Source: Chthoniobacter flavus
GTDB lineage: Bacteria; Verrucomicrobiota; Verrucomicrobiia; Chthoniobacterales; Chthoniobacteraceae
Assembly (NCBI GenBank): GCA_945860355.1
Contig: CAMARB010000015.1
Span: 1-38,311, forward strand
DNA length: 38,311 nt
Reading direction: 5' to 3'
Shown here: positions 1-7,925 of the stretch, piece by piece
Numbering within the stretch: the stretch's first letter is position 1
Layout: each line of letters begins with the position of its first letter
The notes under the pieces: model-generated
The model's database searches: none
What the model saw: only the letters and a program-made list of their open reading frames with translations
What the model was told of the DNA's origin: nothing
Translations under genes and position numbers: made by a program

Positions 1-617
1 CCTCCCCCGGAAGCATCGCCGAGAAAAGGGTTCGCGATGCGCACAACCGCCCCGGACTGGGAGAGCACAGCGGAGGGGAATTCCAGTTCCACGGAGAGCC
101 CGTTGCCGTTCACCGCCCTCAAATCGAGCTCGGCTTCCAGCCGCACCCATCGTCCCGAGGACAACTCGCCCAAAGTCAGCGTCGGCAGAGGCTCGACTTG
201 GTCGTTCCAAGGGCCGCCGAACCGATCCCCCTGTTTTGCCGTGCCCAGGACGAGATTCACGGAGGACCCGGCGCCGGAGGGCGTTTCCAGCCAGAGATCG
301 ACGGAAAACCTCAGACGCCGCCGGTAACGAGGCGCGTCCGCCGATTCCAAGCGCTGCCCGAAAAACACGTTCTGGGTGACTCCGGACGCGCCGCGAATCT
401 CCAGACTCCAAACGGCCGGGGATTCCTCGGGAACGTGACCTACCCGGCACTGCGTGACCGTGGCACCGCTGGGGGCGGCGTAGCGGATTTTCCAGCGATC
501 GGCCGCGAAATTTTGCCTCCAGAGTTCACAACGCGCCTCGGCATCCGGGTTCGACGAACGCGCCCAGAGAGCGAGTTCGGGGTTCAAGAAGAGGTTTTCT
601 GCGGGCCACTGAGACAT
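1..617 (-). CDS. Partial hypothetical protein (C-terminus beyond window); N-terminus reads MSQWPAENLFLNPELALWARSSNPDAEARCELWRQNFAADRWKIRYAAPSGATVTQ...
   Basis: Manual minus-strand translation from ATG at 615-617 is open to the left edge (about 205 codons) and is absent from the supplied ORF track because it has no stop inside the window. The 'NPELALW...ADRW' pattern resembles carbohydrate-binding/tail-fibre-type beta-sandwich N-termini (weak). Confidence 0.6.
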   Translation of the reverse strand, partial: MSQWPAENLFLNPELALWARSSNPDAEARCELWRQNFAADRWKIRYAAPSGATVTQCRVGHVPEESPAVWSLEIRGASGVTQNVFFGQRLESADAPRYRRRLRFSVDLWLETPSGAGSSVNLVLGTAKQGDRFGGPWNDQVEPLPTLTLGELSSGRWVRLEAELDLRAVNGNGLSVELEFPSAVLSQSGAVVRIANPFLGDASGG

Positions 618-684
618 ACTAGGAAAAGACGGCGCGGGGCGCGTCCCGGGACCGAACACGCCGGGCGGCTCATTCCCGGCGGGT

Positions 685-2280
685 TTACTCCAGGCGTTTG
701 AGGACGGGAATCCGGTAGTTCTGCATCAGCATCGCATCGGCCTCCGCCAGGGACGCGGCGTCGAGATAGATGCAGGAGGGGTCTCCCTCGAACTCGATCT
801 TGTGCAGACCCTGGACGGGGTTGGCGAGGGCCACGGGCACATCCCCGAGTTTGCTGAGTTCGACGCCGTTGATGCGTTTGACGACCATCTGACGCAGCTC
901 CTCGTATCCCACCGTCAGGGCGGAGGGCAGCATCCCGCTCAGCACCACGATTTTGCGGTCGCCGTCCTTGAAGAGCTCCGTCTGATGGCGGTCGAGATAC
1001 ACGAAGTCTTCCGGGGCTTTTTTGGACCAATCGGCCCCCCACTCCTTGAGCAACTGCCGTGAGAGCTCCTGAAGCACCAGTCCGCCGAGGATGTAAAACC
1101 GCGGGGCTCGATCGATGACGTAAGGCTCGCTCACAAACTGGCCCGGGCTGCGGCGGGCGAGGGTGAGTCCCATCTTTTTGCGTTGTCCCTTGCGGAGCAC
1201 GGTCACCTGAACAGTGTCGCCGTCAAAATGCCGGGTGCCCATGAGATGGGTCAGAGAGAGTTTGCCGTAGGCGGGGTCGTTGTAATTCCCGTCCTGATCG
1301 ATGGCCTCGCCGTTGATCTCGGCAATCACGTCCCCGGGCTCGATGCCGGCTTTCTCGGTCGGCCCGCCCTTGAGCACGTCGGTCACGTAGATACCGCCCG
1401 AAGTGTCGCCGTTGAGGCCGATATACCGGCGGAACTGGGGATCGCGCGTGTTGGAGTAAGCCAAACCCGCGCGCGGGAACCCTTCGTAGGGCGCCCGGGC
1501 GGCGTCCTTGAGAAAATGTTCGATCACGGGGGTGGGCACGATTTCAGCGCTTTTGGTGGTGTTGTCGTAGCGCATGATCAAGCCGGCGAGTTTGCCGTCT
1601 TTCACCACGGGCAGCGTGAAACTGCTGTCGCGGAACTGAAGCGACACCGTGGCGCGGTAGACCAGCAGCGCGGATTCATCGATGGGATACCGGGCCACCT
1701 CGGCCGTTGTCAGGGATCCCTTGGTTACGAGCACCGTCCCGGTGTTTTCCAGCTGCCAGACCGAGAGGGTGTCGCCCACCGTCCCCTCGGTGAACGCGAG
1801 GGCCTCGAAGTTTTTCATGAACGTGGGGTCCTCCGCCTTGAGCAGCGCTAGGTTGGCTTCGTAGTCCACCACCTCGACCGAGGCGGAAACCTTCTGGCCA
1901 CCCTCGGGCGCCTCCAGCTCGATGAAATTGGCGTTGGCCACGAGTTCCCCGGTCACCAGCACCCGTTTGTCGGAAAGCACCGCGCCGACCGCCCTCCGGG
2001 AAAACGGGGCGCGTTTCGCCCAGGGCCGCATGAAATCCCAGGGTTGATTGGTCACGTTCACCCGCACCACCGCGGGTTTGCTCTGCGTTTTGAGCGCCTC
2101 GGGCGGAATCCCGGGCGTTTGCACCGGGGCGGGCTGGGCGCCGGAAGGGTTCTGCGGCGAGCCGGTCGGGGAATTGCTCCCCGGGGCCTCCGAGTTCTGG
2201 GCGGCCAACGGCAGCGCCCCGGCCGCCAGCAGGCAACCGAGCAAACGCAGGAGGGGAAGAGAGAGAGCGGGCTTGTTCAT
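685..2280 (-). CDS. HtrA/Deg-like PDZ protein with degenerate protease domain (pseudoprotease)
   Basis: Signal peptide-like N-terminus; trypsin-like fold region aligns with the neighbouring HtrA protein (2293..3753); PDZ segment 'GGIYVTDVLKGGPTEKAGIEPGDVIAEINGEAID'; Deg9-like C-terminal 'FYILGGLVLQELSRQLL'. Catalytic H/D/S positions are not conserved. Confidence 0.85.
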   Translation of the reverse strand: MNKPALSLPLLRLLGCLLAAGALPLAAQNSEAPGSNSPTGSPQNPSGAQPAPVQTPGIPPEALKTQSKPAVVRVNVTNQPWDFMRPWAKRAPFSRRAVGAVLSDKRVLVTGELVANANFIELEAPEGGQKVSASVEVVDYEANLALLKAEDPTFMKNFEALAFTEGTVGDTLSVWQLENTGTVLVTKGSLTTAEVARYPIDESALLVYRATVSLQFRDSSFTLPVVKDGKLAGLIMRYDNTTKSAEIVPTPVIEHFLKDAARAPYEGFPRAGLAYSNTRDPQFRRYIGLNGDTSGGIYVTDVLKGGPTEKAGIEPGDVIAEINGEAIDQDGNYNDPAYGKLSLTHLMGTRHFDGDTVQVTVLRKGQRKKMGLTLARRSPGQFVSEPYVIDRAPRFYILGGLVLQELSRQLLKEWGADWSKKAPEDFVYLDRHQTELFKDGDRKIVVLSGMLPSALTVGYEELRQMVVKRINGVELSKLGDVPVALANPVQGLHKIEFEGDPSCIYLDAASLAEADAMLMQNYRIPVLKRLE

Positions 2281-2292
2281 GTGCGTTTGGGA

Positions 2293-3753
2293 TTAAAACG
2301 AAGCGGAAATGTTCTGCTCCTCGAGCACGTTGTAGCGCCGCTTGATCCGGCTGCGGGCGGCCTCCACGGCGGCCCGCTCCAGAACCAGCGGCCGTCCAAC
2401 GCCCACAAATTTGAGGACGTAAAACTCCGTCTTTTCCTCGAACGCTTCGGCCAGATCCTTGAGGGCGTTGATTTTTTTGCCGTTCACCTCGTCCACAATA
2501 CCCTCCTTAAAATCGCCCAGATAGGTGTTGATCGGGTCGGGCAGGATCGAGCTGAGGATGATGACGCTGGGATGCGTTTTGTAGAGTTCCTTGGAAACGA
2601 ACGCGTCGAAAAAGTAGCCGATCCGCGGGTTGGCGAACTGATAGGCGCCGGTCAGGTTCCGGGAGAGGGGCTGGAAAAGCAGGCCGCCGAACAGGACGTA
2701 ATCGGGTTGTTGCTCGTAGGTGTTGGCTTGCAGGGTGTAGGGCCAGGCCCGGTCGAACTTCACGGTCAAACTCTGCTCTTTGCCCTCGCGCAGCACCGAG
2801 AACCGGACCGAATCCCCCAGAAACTTGCGCTCGGCCACCTCGGCCATCAGCACCCGTTCCCCGTCGAGCTCCACCATGCCGTCGCTGAACACCGGATGCC
2901 CGTCGATGGCGAGAATCACGTCACCCTCCTTCAAGACCCCCGCGCACACGCCCGCCGATTGCACGCTGCTGACCACCACCCCGCGCCCGTCGTCCGGCAG
3001 ATTCAAGGCGCGCCGGTGGGCCGGGTTGAGCAGGTTAAACGTGTTCAACGAGAGATCCATGTAACGGTCATAACGACCGTCGGCGATGTCCTGCAGGAAC
3101 CGCTGAATGACGGGGGTCGGAATCATGTAACCCACGTTCTGAGCCACGTCGCCGCTGTATCCCTGGAAGGCGACCCCCACCACCTTGGAGTCCTGCAAAA
3201 CCGGGCCGCCGCTGTTGCCCGGATTGATGGCCGCGTCGATTTGAATGCAGAGATGCGAGTCGAGCAGCGAGTGGGAATAGGTCCGGAAATCGACCCGGGA
3301 AACAATGCCGCGGGTGACCGAGAGCCGGTCGCCGCCGATCGGGTAACCGAACACCGAAACCGTCGACTCAATCTCGGGCAGCGCGCCCAGGGGCAGCGGT
3401 TTGGTGTCCTTGAAGAAAGAGGGGTCATCCACCTTCAGAAGCGCCAGATCACAGTCGTGGGCGATGTGCTCCACAGTGGCGATGTACTTCTTGGGATCGT
3501 TCTCTTTTTCCACCGTCAAAAAACGGGCGTTGCTCACCACATGCGCGTTGGTGAGCAAACGTTCCTTTTCCACCACCCAACCCGTGCCCGAGCCGCCGCC
3601 GGTCTGCCCCGGCAACCACGGGATCCGGTAATTGGGGACCTGGGCGGTGTTGGTGATCCGCGCCAAACTCTTGCGCACCTCGTTGGGCTGGGCCCATGCC
3701 GATGCCGTCGTCAAAGCCAGAGCAATCAGAAGCTGCGGGACACGCATGATCAT
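2293..3753 (-). CDS. HtrA/Deg9-like serine protease with PDZ domain
   Basis: 'LLTNAHVV', 'DCDLALLKVDD' and 'NPGNSGGPV' catalytic motifs, PDZ-like region, 'YVLFGGLLFQPLS' C-terminal motif. Start placed at MIMRVPQLLIALALTTASAWAQ (signal peptide) rather than the longer ORF start at 3915. Confidence 0.9.
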   Translation of the reverse strand: MIMRVPQLLIALALTTASAWAQPNEVRKSLARITNTAQVPNYRIPWLPGQTGGGSGTGWVVEKERLLTNAHVVSNARFLTVEKENDPKKYIATVEHIAHDCDLALLKVDDPSFFKDTKPLPLGALPEIESTVSVFGYPIGGDRLSVTRGIVSRVDFRTYSHSLLDSHLCIQIDAAINPGNSGGPVLQDSKVVGVAFQGYSGDVAQNVGYMIPTPVIQRFLQDIADGRYDRYMDLSLNTFNLLNPAHRRALNLPDDGRGVVVSSVQSAGVCAGVLKEGDVILAIDGHPVFSDGMVELDGERVLMAEVAERKFLGDSVRFSVLREGKEQSLTVKFDRAWPYTLQANTYEQQPDYVLFGGLLFQPLSRNLTGAYQFANPRIGYFFDAFVSKELYKTHPSVIILSSILPDPINTYLGDFKEGIVDEVNGKKINALKDLAEAFEEKTEFYVLKFVGVGRPLVLERAAVEAARSRIKRRYNVLEEQNISASF

Positions 3754-3871
3754 AAGTCGCAGAAGATGGGGGCAAGTTTTGACCCTGTAAAATGGAATGT
3801 CAGAAGGGAATTGGGCGCCCGGGACGGCGCGAAAATGGTCGGGGTTCGCACGCGAAAAAAGGGCGCCGTTT

Positions 3872-5152
3872 TCAGCCCCGCGCCAATGCCTGGCGCACCT
3901 CGGTCGCCTCGGCAAACGCCTGCCGGATCACACCCGCCACCCGTTCAATCTCGCGGGGGCCAACGGCCGTGCCTGTGGGCAGGGCCAGGATCCGATCCGA
4001 AAGCCGCTCGGTGTTGGGCAGGTTCGCCCCGGCCTCCGGATAAAGGGTGCGGTAAGGTTCCATGCGATGGCATCCGGGGAAAAAATACCGCCGGGCCAGG
4101 ACGTTGTCCGCGTGCAGCACCCGCAGCAGCTCGTCGCGGGTCAGCGGGCACACCGTCGGATCCACCTCCATAACGACGTACTGGTAGTTGCCGCGCTCGG
4201 ATGGATCGTAGGGAATGAGGGTCAACCCGGGGATGCCCGCGAGCTGGGTGGCGTAGGCGGCGTGGTTGCGCCGGTTCATGGCGATGAACGAGTCGATGCT
4301 CTCCAGGCTGGTGATTCCCATGGCCGCGCACACCTCGGTCATCTTCGCGTTCATCCCGAGGTATTGGACCGTGTCGTAGCCCGTGAACCCGAAGTTGCGC
4401 ATGAGCCGCAGTTTCTGGGCGAGTTCATCGTTGTCCGTGACCACCGCCCCGCCCTCAAAGCTGTTGAGGAACTTGGTTGCGTGAAAACTAAAGACTTCAG
4501 CGTCCCCGAAATGCCCCACCAACGTGCCCTTGTGCGAACAACCGAAGGCGTGGCTGGCGTCAAAAAGCAGACGGAGCTTGTGGCGGCGCGCAATGTCCTC
4601 CAAGGCCGCCGTGTCGCACGTGCGCCCCCAGAGATGGACTCCGATGATGCCCGTGGTGCGGGGGCTGATGAGCCGCTCCACGGACTCCGGATTCAACGTG
4701 TGCGTCTCGGGATCCACGTCGCAAAACACGGGTTTGGTTTGCTGCCATTGCAGCGCGTGCGCGGTCGCCACGAAGGTGAAGGAGGGCAGGATGACCTCGC
4801 CCTGCAAATCCAGGCCCCGCATGGCGAGCATCAAGGCGGTCGTTCCGTTGCAGGTCACCAGGCAATGTTTGACCCCGATGTAATCCGAAATGCGTTTCTC
4901 AAACTCCCGCACATACGGCCCGTCGTTGGAGAGCCAACGCGTGTCGAGCATCTGGTCGATCCGCTGCTGCAGATCCGCCCGGTTGCCGATGTTGGGCCGC
5001 CCCACATGGAGCGGTTCGCGAAATGCGGGGAGCCCCCCCAGGATCGCCAGTTGGCGCGGCGCGCCGCCCAAGTCCGGCTCGGCTGGGATGGCCTCGACCA
5101 AATCCAATTCGGGCATTGGGTCCGGGAACTCCTTGATTTGAGGGATCGCCAT
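3872..5152 (-). CDS. DegT/DnrJ/EryC1/StrS family PLP-dependent sugar aminotransferase (VioA-like)
   Basis: Motifs 'RWLSNDGPYVREFE', 'CNGTTALMLA', 'LPSFTFVATAHAL', PLP-lysine segment 'SFHATKFLNSFEGGAVVTD', and 'ARRYFFPGCHRMEPYR'. Start placed at MAIPQIKEF. Confidence 0.9.
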   Translation of the reverse strand: MAIPQIKEFPDPMPELDLVEAIPAEPDLGGAPRQLAILGGLPAFREPLHVGRPNIGNRADLQQRIDQMLDTRWLSNDGPYVREFEKRISDYIGVKHCLVTCNGTTALMLAMRGLDLQGEVILPSFTFVATAHALQWQQTKPVFCDVDPETHTLNPESVERLISPRTTGIIGVHLWGRTCDTAALEDIARRHKLRLLFDASHAFGCSHKGTLVGHFGDAEVFSFHATKFLNSFEGGAVVTDNDELAQKLRLMRNFGFTGYDTVQYLGMNAKMTEVCAAMGITSLESIDSFIAMNRRNHAAYATQLAGIPGLTLIPYDPSERGNYQYVVMEVDPTVCPLTRDELLRVLHADNVLARRYFFPGCHRMEPYRTLYPEAGANLPNTERLSDRILALPTGTAVGPREIERVAGVIRQAFAEATEVRQALARG

Positions 5153-5165
5153 AAGAATAGGGGGG

Positions 5166-5984
5166 TTACTTGATTTGCCGCGCTGGAACACCAAAGACCG
5201 TGGCGCCTTCCGGCACATTCTGGATCACCACGCTGCCGGCGCCCACCGTCGCGCCCGCGCCCACGGTGATGTCCGGCAACACCACCGCGTGACTGCCGAT
5301 CTGCACCTCGTCGCCGATCACCGCGCGACCCAGGATACTGGCAAACGGCGCCACCTGCACAAACGAGCCCATCCGCACGTCGTGGGCGACACTCACGTGG
5401 CTGAGGATCGTCGAGAAATCGCCGATCCGGCTGTTGACGCCGACACCGGTGAACGCCTCGATGATGACGCCCTCTCCGAGGCAGACACTGGCAGCGAGGC
5501 TGGCCGAGGGTTGAACCAGGTTCACAAAACGGGCGCCGCGGCCGCGCAGCCGGTCGCAGACCTTTTTGCGCCCGGCCACATCCCCGATGGCGCAGATGAA
5601 CACCTCTTCGGGGCCGGGCGCATGGTCTGTCCCTCCCACAATCGGAGGCAATTCCGCAAAACCCTCCAGCGCATCGGGGATGTCGTTGAGAAACCCGCGG
5701 ACAACCCATTCCCGGCCCGAACCGCGCGCGGTTTGCGACATCCCGAAAATCTCGCGGCCGTAGCCACCCGCCCCGACGATGAGCAGCGACTTAGGCCCTG
5801 AAAACACCGGGCGCGGACCGGGATTGCTCCCGGGGTTGAAGGGGCTTCCGGCGGGCTTGTTTCCCAGAGCGCACCACGCCTCAAACTCCTGCCAAGCCCC
5901 CAACTCGTCGGAGGGCATGATGAACGTGGACCCGGATTCCTCCAATCGTTCCACGCCAAACTCCACGAGCCGAAACCCGATCAT
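5166..5984 (-). CDS. NeuD/PglD-like sugar O/N-acyltransferase (left-handed beta-helix)
   Basis: 'LLIVGAGGYGREI' N-terminal nucleotide/sugar-binding motif followed by hexapeptide repeats '...GEGVIIEAFTGVGVNSRIGDFSTILSHVSVAHDVRMGSFVQVAPFASILGRAVIGDEVQIGSHAVVLPDITVGAGATVGAGSVV..VPEGATVFGVPARQIK'. Start choice MIGFRLVEF (5984); the ORF can extend to 6107. Confidence 0.85.
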   Translation of the reverse strand: MIGFRLVEFGVERLEESGSTFIMPSDELGAWQEFEAWCALGNKPAGSPFNPGSNPGPRPVFSGPKSLLIVGAGGYGREIFGMSQTARGSGREWVVRGFLNDIPDALEGFAELPPIVGGTDHAPGPEEVFICAIGDVAGRKKVCDRLRGRGARFVNLVQPSASLAASVCLGEGVIIEAFTGVGVNSRIGDFSTILSHVSVAHDVRMGSFVQVAPFASILGRAVIGDEVQIGSHAVVLPDITVGAGATVGAGSVVIQNVPEGATVFGVPARQIK

Positions 5985-6133
5985 AACGCCCCCTCCCCTG
6001 CCAGGCGGCGGCGCACCCGATTCCCCGCCGACGCCCCGCCGCCTCCCGGACCAAGCGCCGACAATCCGGGGACGCACCGTGCCAAACACGATGCGGCTCT
6101 GGGACACCGGCAGGGGGAACAGGCAGGCGCGCG
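5981..6133 (-). CDS. Candidate small ORF (50 aa) overlapping the NeuD-like start by ATGA; may not be coding
   Basis: ATG at 6131-6133, stop TGA at 5981-5983 overlapping the ATG at 5982-5984; no recognisable domain. Confidence 0.15.
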   Translation of the reverse strand, partial: RAPACSPCRCPRAASCLARCVPGLSALGPGGGGASAGNRVRRRLAGEGAL

Positions 6134-6141
6134 CATAAAAC

Positions 6142-7188
6142 TTACACCTCGAGGATTTCCGGACAGACGAGGTTCTCCGTCGTCAGGACAGCGCTGGACC
6201 AGGCCAAACCCGGGCCGACCCCGCCCAGAAGCGAAATCCTGCGTCCGGCGCGGAGCTCGGAGCGTCCCCGGGCGAGCATGGCCAGCGGCAGGGTGCCCGA
6301 TCCGCTCAAGCCGTATTCGAAAACAGGGCCGCAGTATTTGTCTGAAGGAATCCCCAGCGCCCGGCACAAAGCCGTGTCACCCGCCATGCTCAACGGCTCA
6401 AAGTAGCCCCGGTCCAGGTCCGAGGAAGTAACGCCGGCGGCTTGGAGCACCCGGGAAACCGACCCGGGCAGTTCACGGAGGGCGGCCGCTTCCACGGCCT
6501 GGCAATCCAAACTGTAGCCGCTGGCCCGTTCGATCCCCTCCGGGGTGGAGAACATCTCCGGGTTGGGCGGGTTTCGGACGCCCCCCACGGGCATGTAAAG
6601 GGCCTCAAAAGCGGCGCCGTCGCCGCCGCTGTCAAAATGCAGGGCCGGGGCGTCCGCCTGGTATTCCAGCGCGCAAACGCTCCCGCCGTGTCCGTCAATC
6701 GTGGAAAACAACGTTTCGCCGGCCACACTCGAGACCGACTTGGACACCTCGCCGGTGAGCAGGAGCCCCCGCTTGAGGTGGCCGGCCCCGAGCATACTCG
6801 CCAGCACCTGGAGCCCGTGAAGAAAACCCAGGCTGCCCGACGGCAAATCAAACGCCACCGCCGTCTTCGGAATCCCGAGCCGGTCCTGGACGATAATCGC
6901 CGTGGCGGGGATGGGATAATCCGGCGTCAACGTGGTCATGATCACCACGTCGATTTGAGCCGGTTCCCAGCCCAAATCCGCGAGTAGGCGCCGCGAGGCG
7001 TCGACGCAGAAATCCGACTGGCACTGTTCCCATCGGGCCCTGCGCTGAAGGGCGCGCACGTTGCGGCGCCGGGCCGAGGCGAGCTGGGCGGCGCTCAGTT
7101 CGAGTTGTTCGAGCGGGATGTCCCGCAGGGGCGGCACGGCGGCAGCCAACCCGGCGATGCGGACATTGGGAATTGAAAGAGTGGGCAT
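6142..7188 (-). CDS. FabH/KASIII-like protein lacking the Cys-His-Asn catalytic residues
   Basis: Co-linear with the KASIII at 7922..8974 along the full length ('RRLLADLGWEPAQIDVVIMTTLTPDYPIPATAIIVQDRLGIPKTAVAFDLPSGSLGFLHGLQVLASML', C-terminal 'LVCPEILEV'). Active-site Cys, His and Asn replaced. Confidence 0.85.
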   Translation of the reverse strand: MPTLSIPNVRIAGLAAAVPPLRDIPLEQLELSAAQLASARRRNVRALQRRARWEQCQSDFCVDASRRLLADLGWEPAQIDVVIMTTLTPDYPIPATAIIVQDRLGIPKTAVAFDLPSGSLGFLHGLQVLASMLGAGHLKRGLLLTGEVSKSVSSVAGETLFSTIDGHGGSVCALEYQADAPALHFDSGGDGAAFEALYMPVGGVRNPPNPEMFSTPEGIERASGYSLDCQAVEAAALRELPGSVSRVLQAAGVTSSDLDRGYFEPLSMAGDTALCRALGIPSDKYCGPVFEYGLSGSGTLPLAMLARGRSELRAGRRISLLGGVGPGLAWSSAVLTTENLVCPEILEV

Positions 7189-7925
7189 TAGGTCAAACCT
7201 CCATCCATGATGAGATTGGTGCCGGTGATCCAGCGGCTGGCCGGGGACAGGTAGAACACCACCGTGCTGGCGACATCCTCGGGAAGCCCGTATCCCAGCG
7301 GATACCGGGCCTCGTCCGCCGCAACCACCTCGGCGCTGACTTGGTTGGCAAACCCGTCCACCACCTCCGTTTTCACCATGCCCGGCGAGATGCAGTTGGC
7401 GCGAATGGCGTTACCGGAGAGTTCATGGGCCAGGACCCGGGCGATGCCCACCAGCGCCGCTTTGGAGCCGGCGTAAATGGAGTGGCCGCGCGCCCCGATA
7501 AACGCGCCGAGCGACGCGATAAACACGATGGAACCGCCGTTTTTGAGCCGCCGGGTTTTGAAAAGCCGCTGGGTGAGGAAAAGCGGCGCTTCGACGTTGA
7601 TGGCATACACCTCCCGGTAGCGCTTCTCGTCGCTGAATTTGAAGGGGTGCAGCAAAGTCACCCCCGCGCAGTGGGCGATCCCGTCCAGGGGCGGCAGTTT
7701 CGCCACGAACTCGTCCCGGTTTTGCTCATGGACCAAGTCGGCGGGAACCGCCGAGTGATTCCCCGGGGCCAACTCCGCGAGCACGGCGCTGAGTTTCGCC
7801 TCGCTGCGTCCGGTGACGATCACCTCCGCCCCCATCTGCGAGGCGGTGATCGCCGTCTGGCGGCCGATGCCTCCCGTGGCGCCGGTGACGAGGATGGTTT
7901 TTCCGACCAAATGAAACGGGGTCAT
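7188..7925 (-). CDS. SDR family oxidoreductase (FabG-like 3-oxoacyl-ACP reductase type)
   Basis: 'TILVTGATGGIGRQTA' Rossmann motif; 'IASLGAF..SIYAGSKAAL' Ser-Tyr-Lys; 'INVEAP'; C-terminal 'SPASRWITGTNLIMDGGLT'. Confidence 0.9.
   Translation of the reverse strand: MTPFHLVGKTILVTGATGGIGRQTAITASQMGAEVIVTGRSEAKLSAVLAELAPGNHSAVPADLVHEQNRDEFVAKLPPLDGIAHCAGVTLLHPFKFSDEKRYREVYAINVEAPLFLTQRLFKTRRLKNGGSIVFIASLGAFIGARGHSIYAGSKAALVGIARVLAHELSGNAIRANCISPGMVKTEVVDGFANQVSAEVVAADEARYPLGYGLPEDVASTVVFYLSPASRWITGTNLIMDGGLT

Noticed and set aside
2044-4173. 709-aa plus-strand ORF across the HtrA pair
   Set aside because: Antisense shadow frame of two genuine minus-strand genes; composition is typical of GC-rich antisense reading and no domain is recognisable.
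6142-7188. Treating the second KASIII as a pseudogene
   Set aside because: The frame is intact over 348 codons, tightly coupled to its neighbours, and fold-defining segments and C-terminus are conserved, so a non-catalytic functional partner is more likely than decay.
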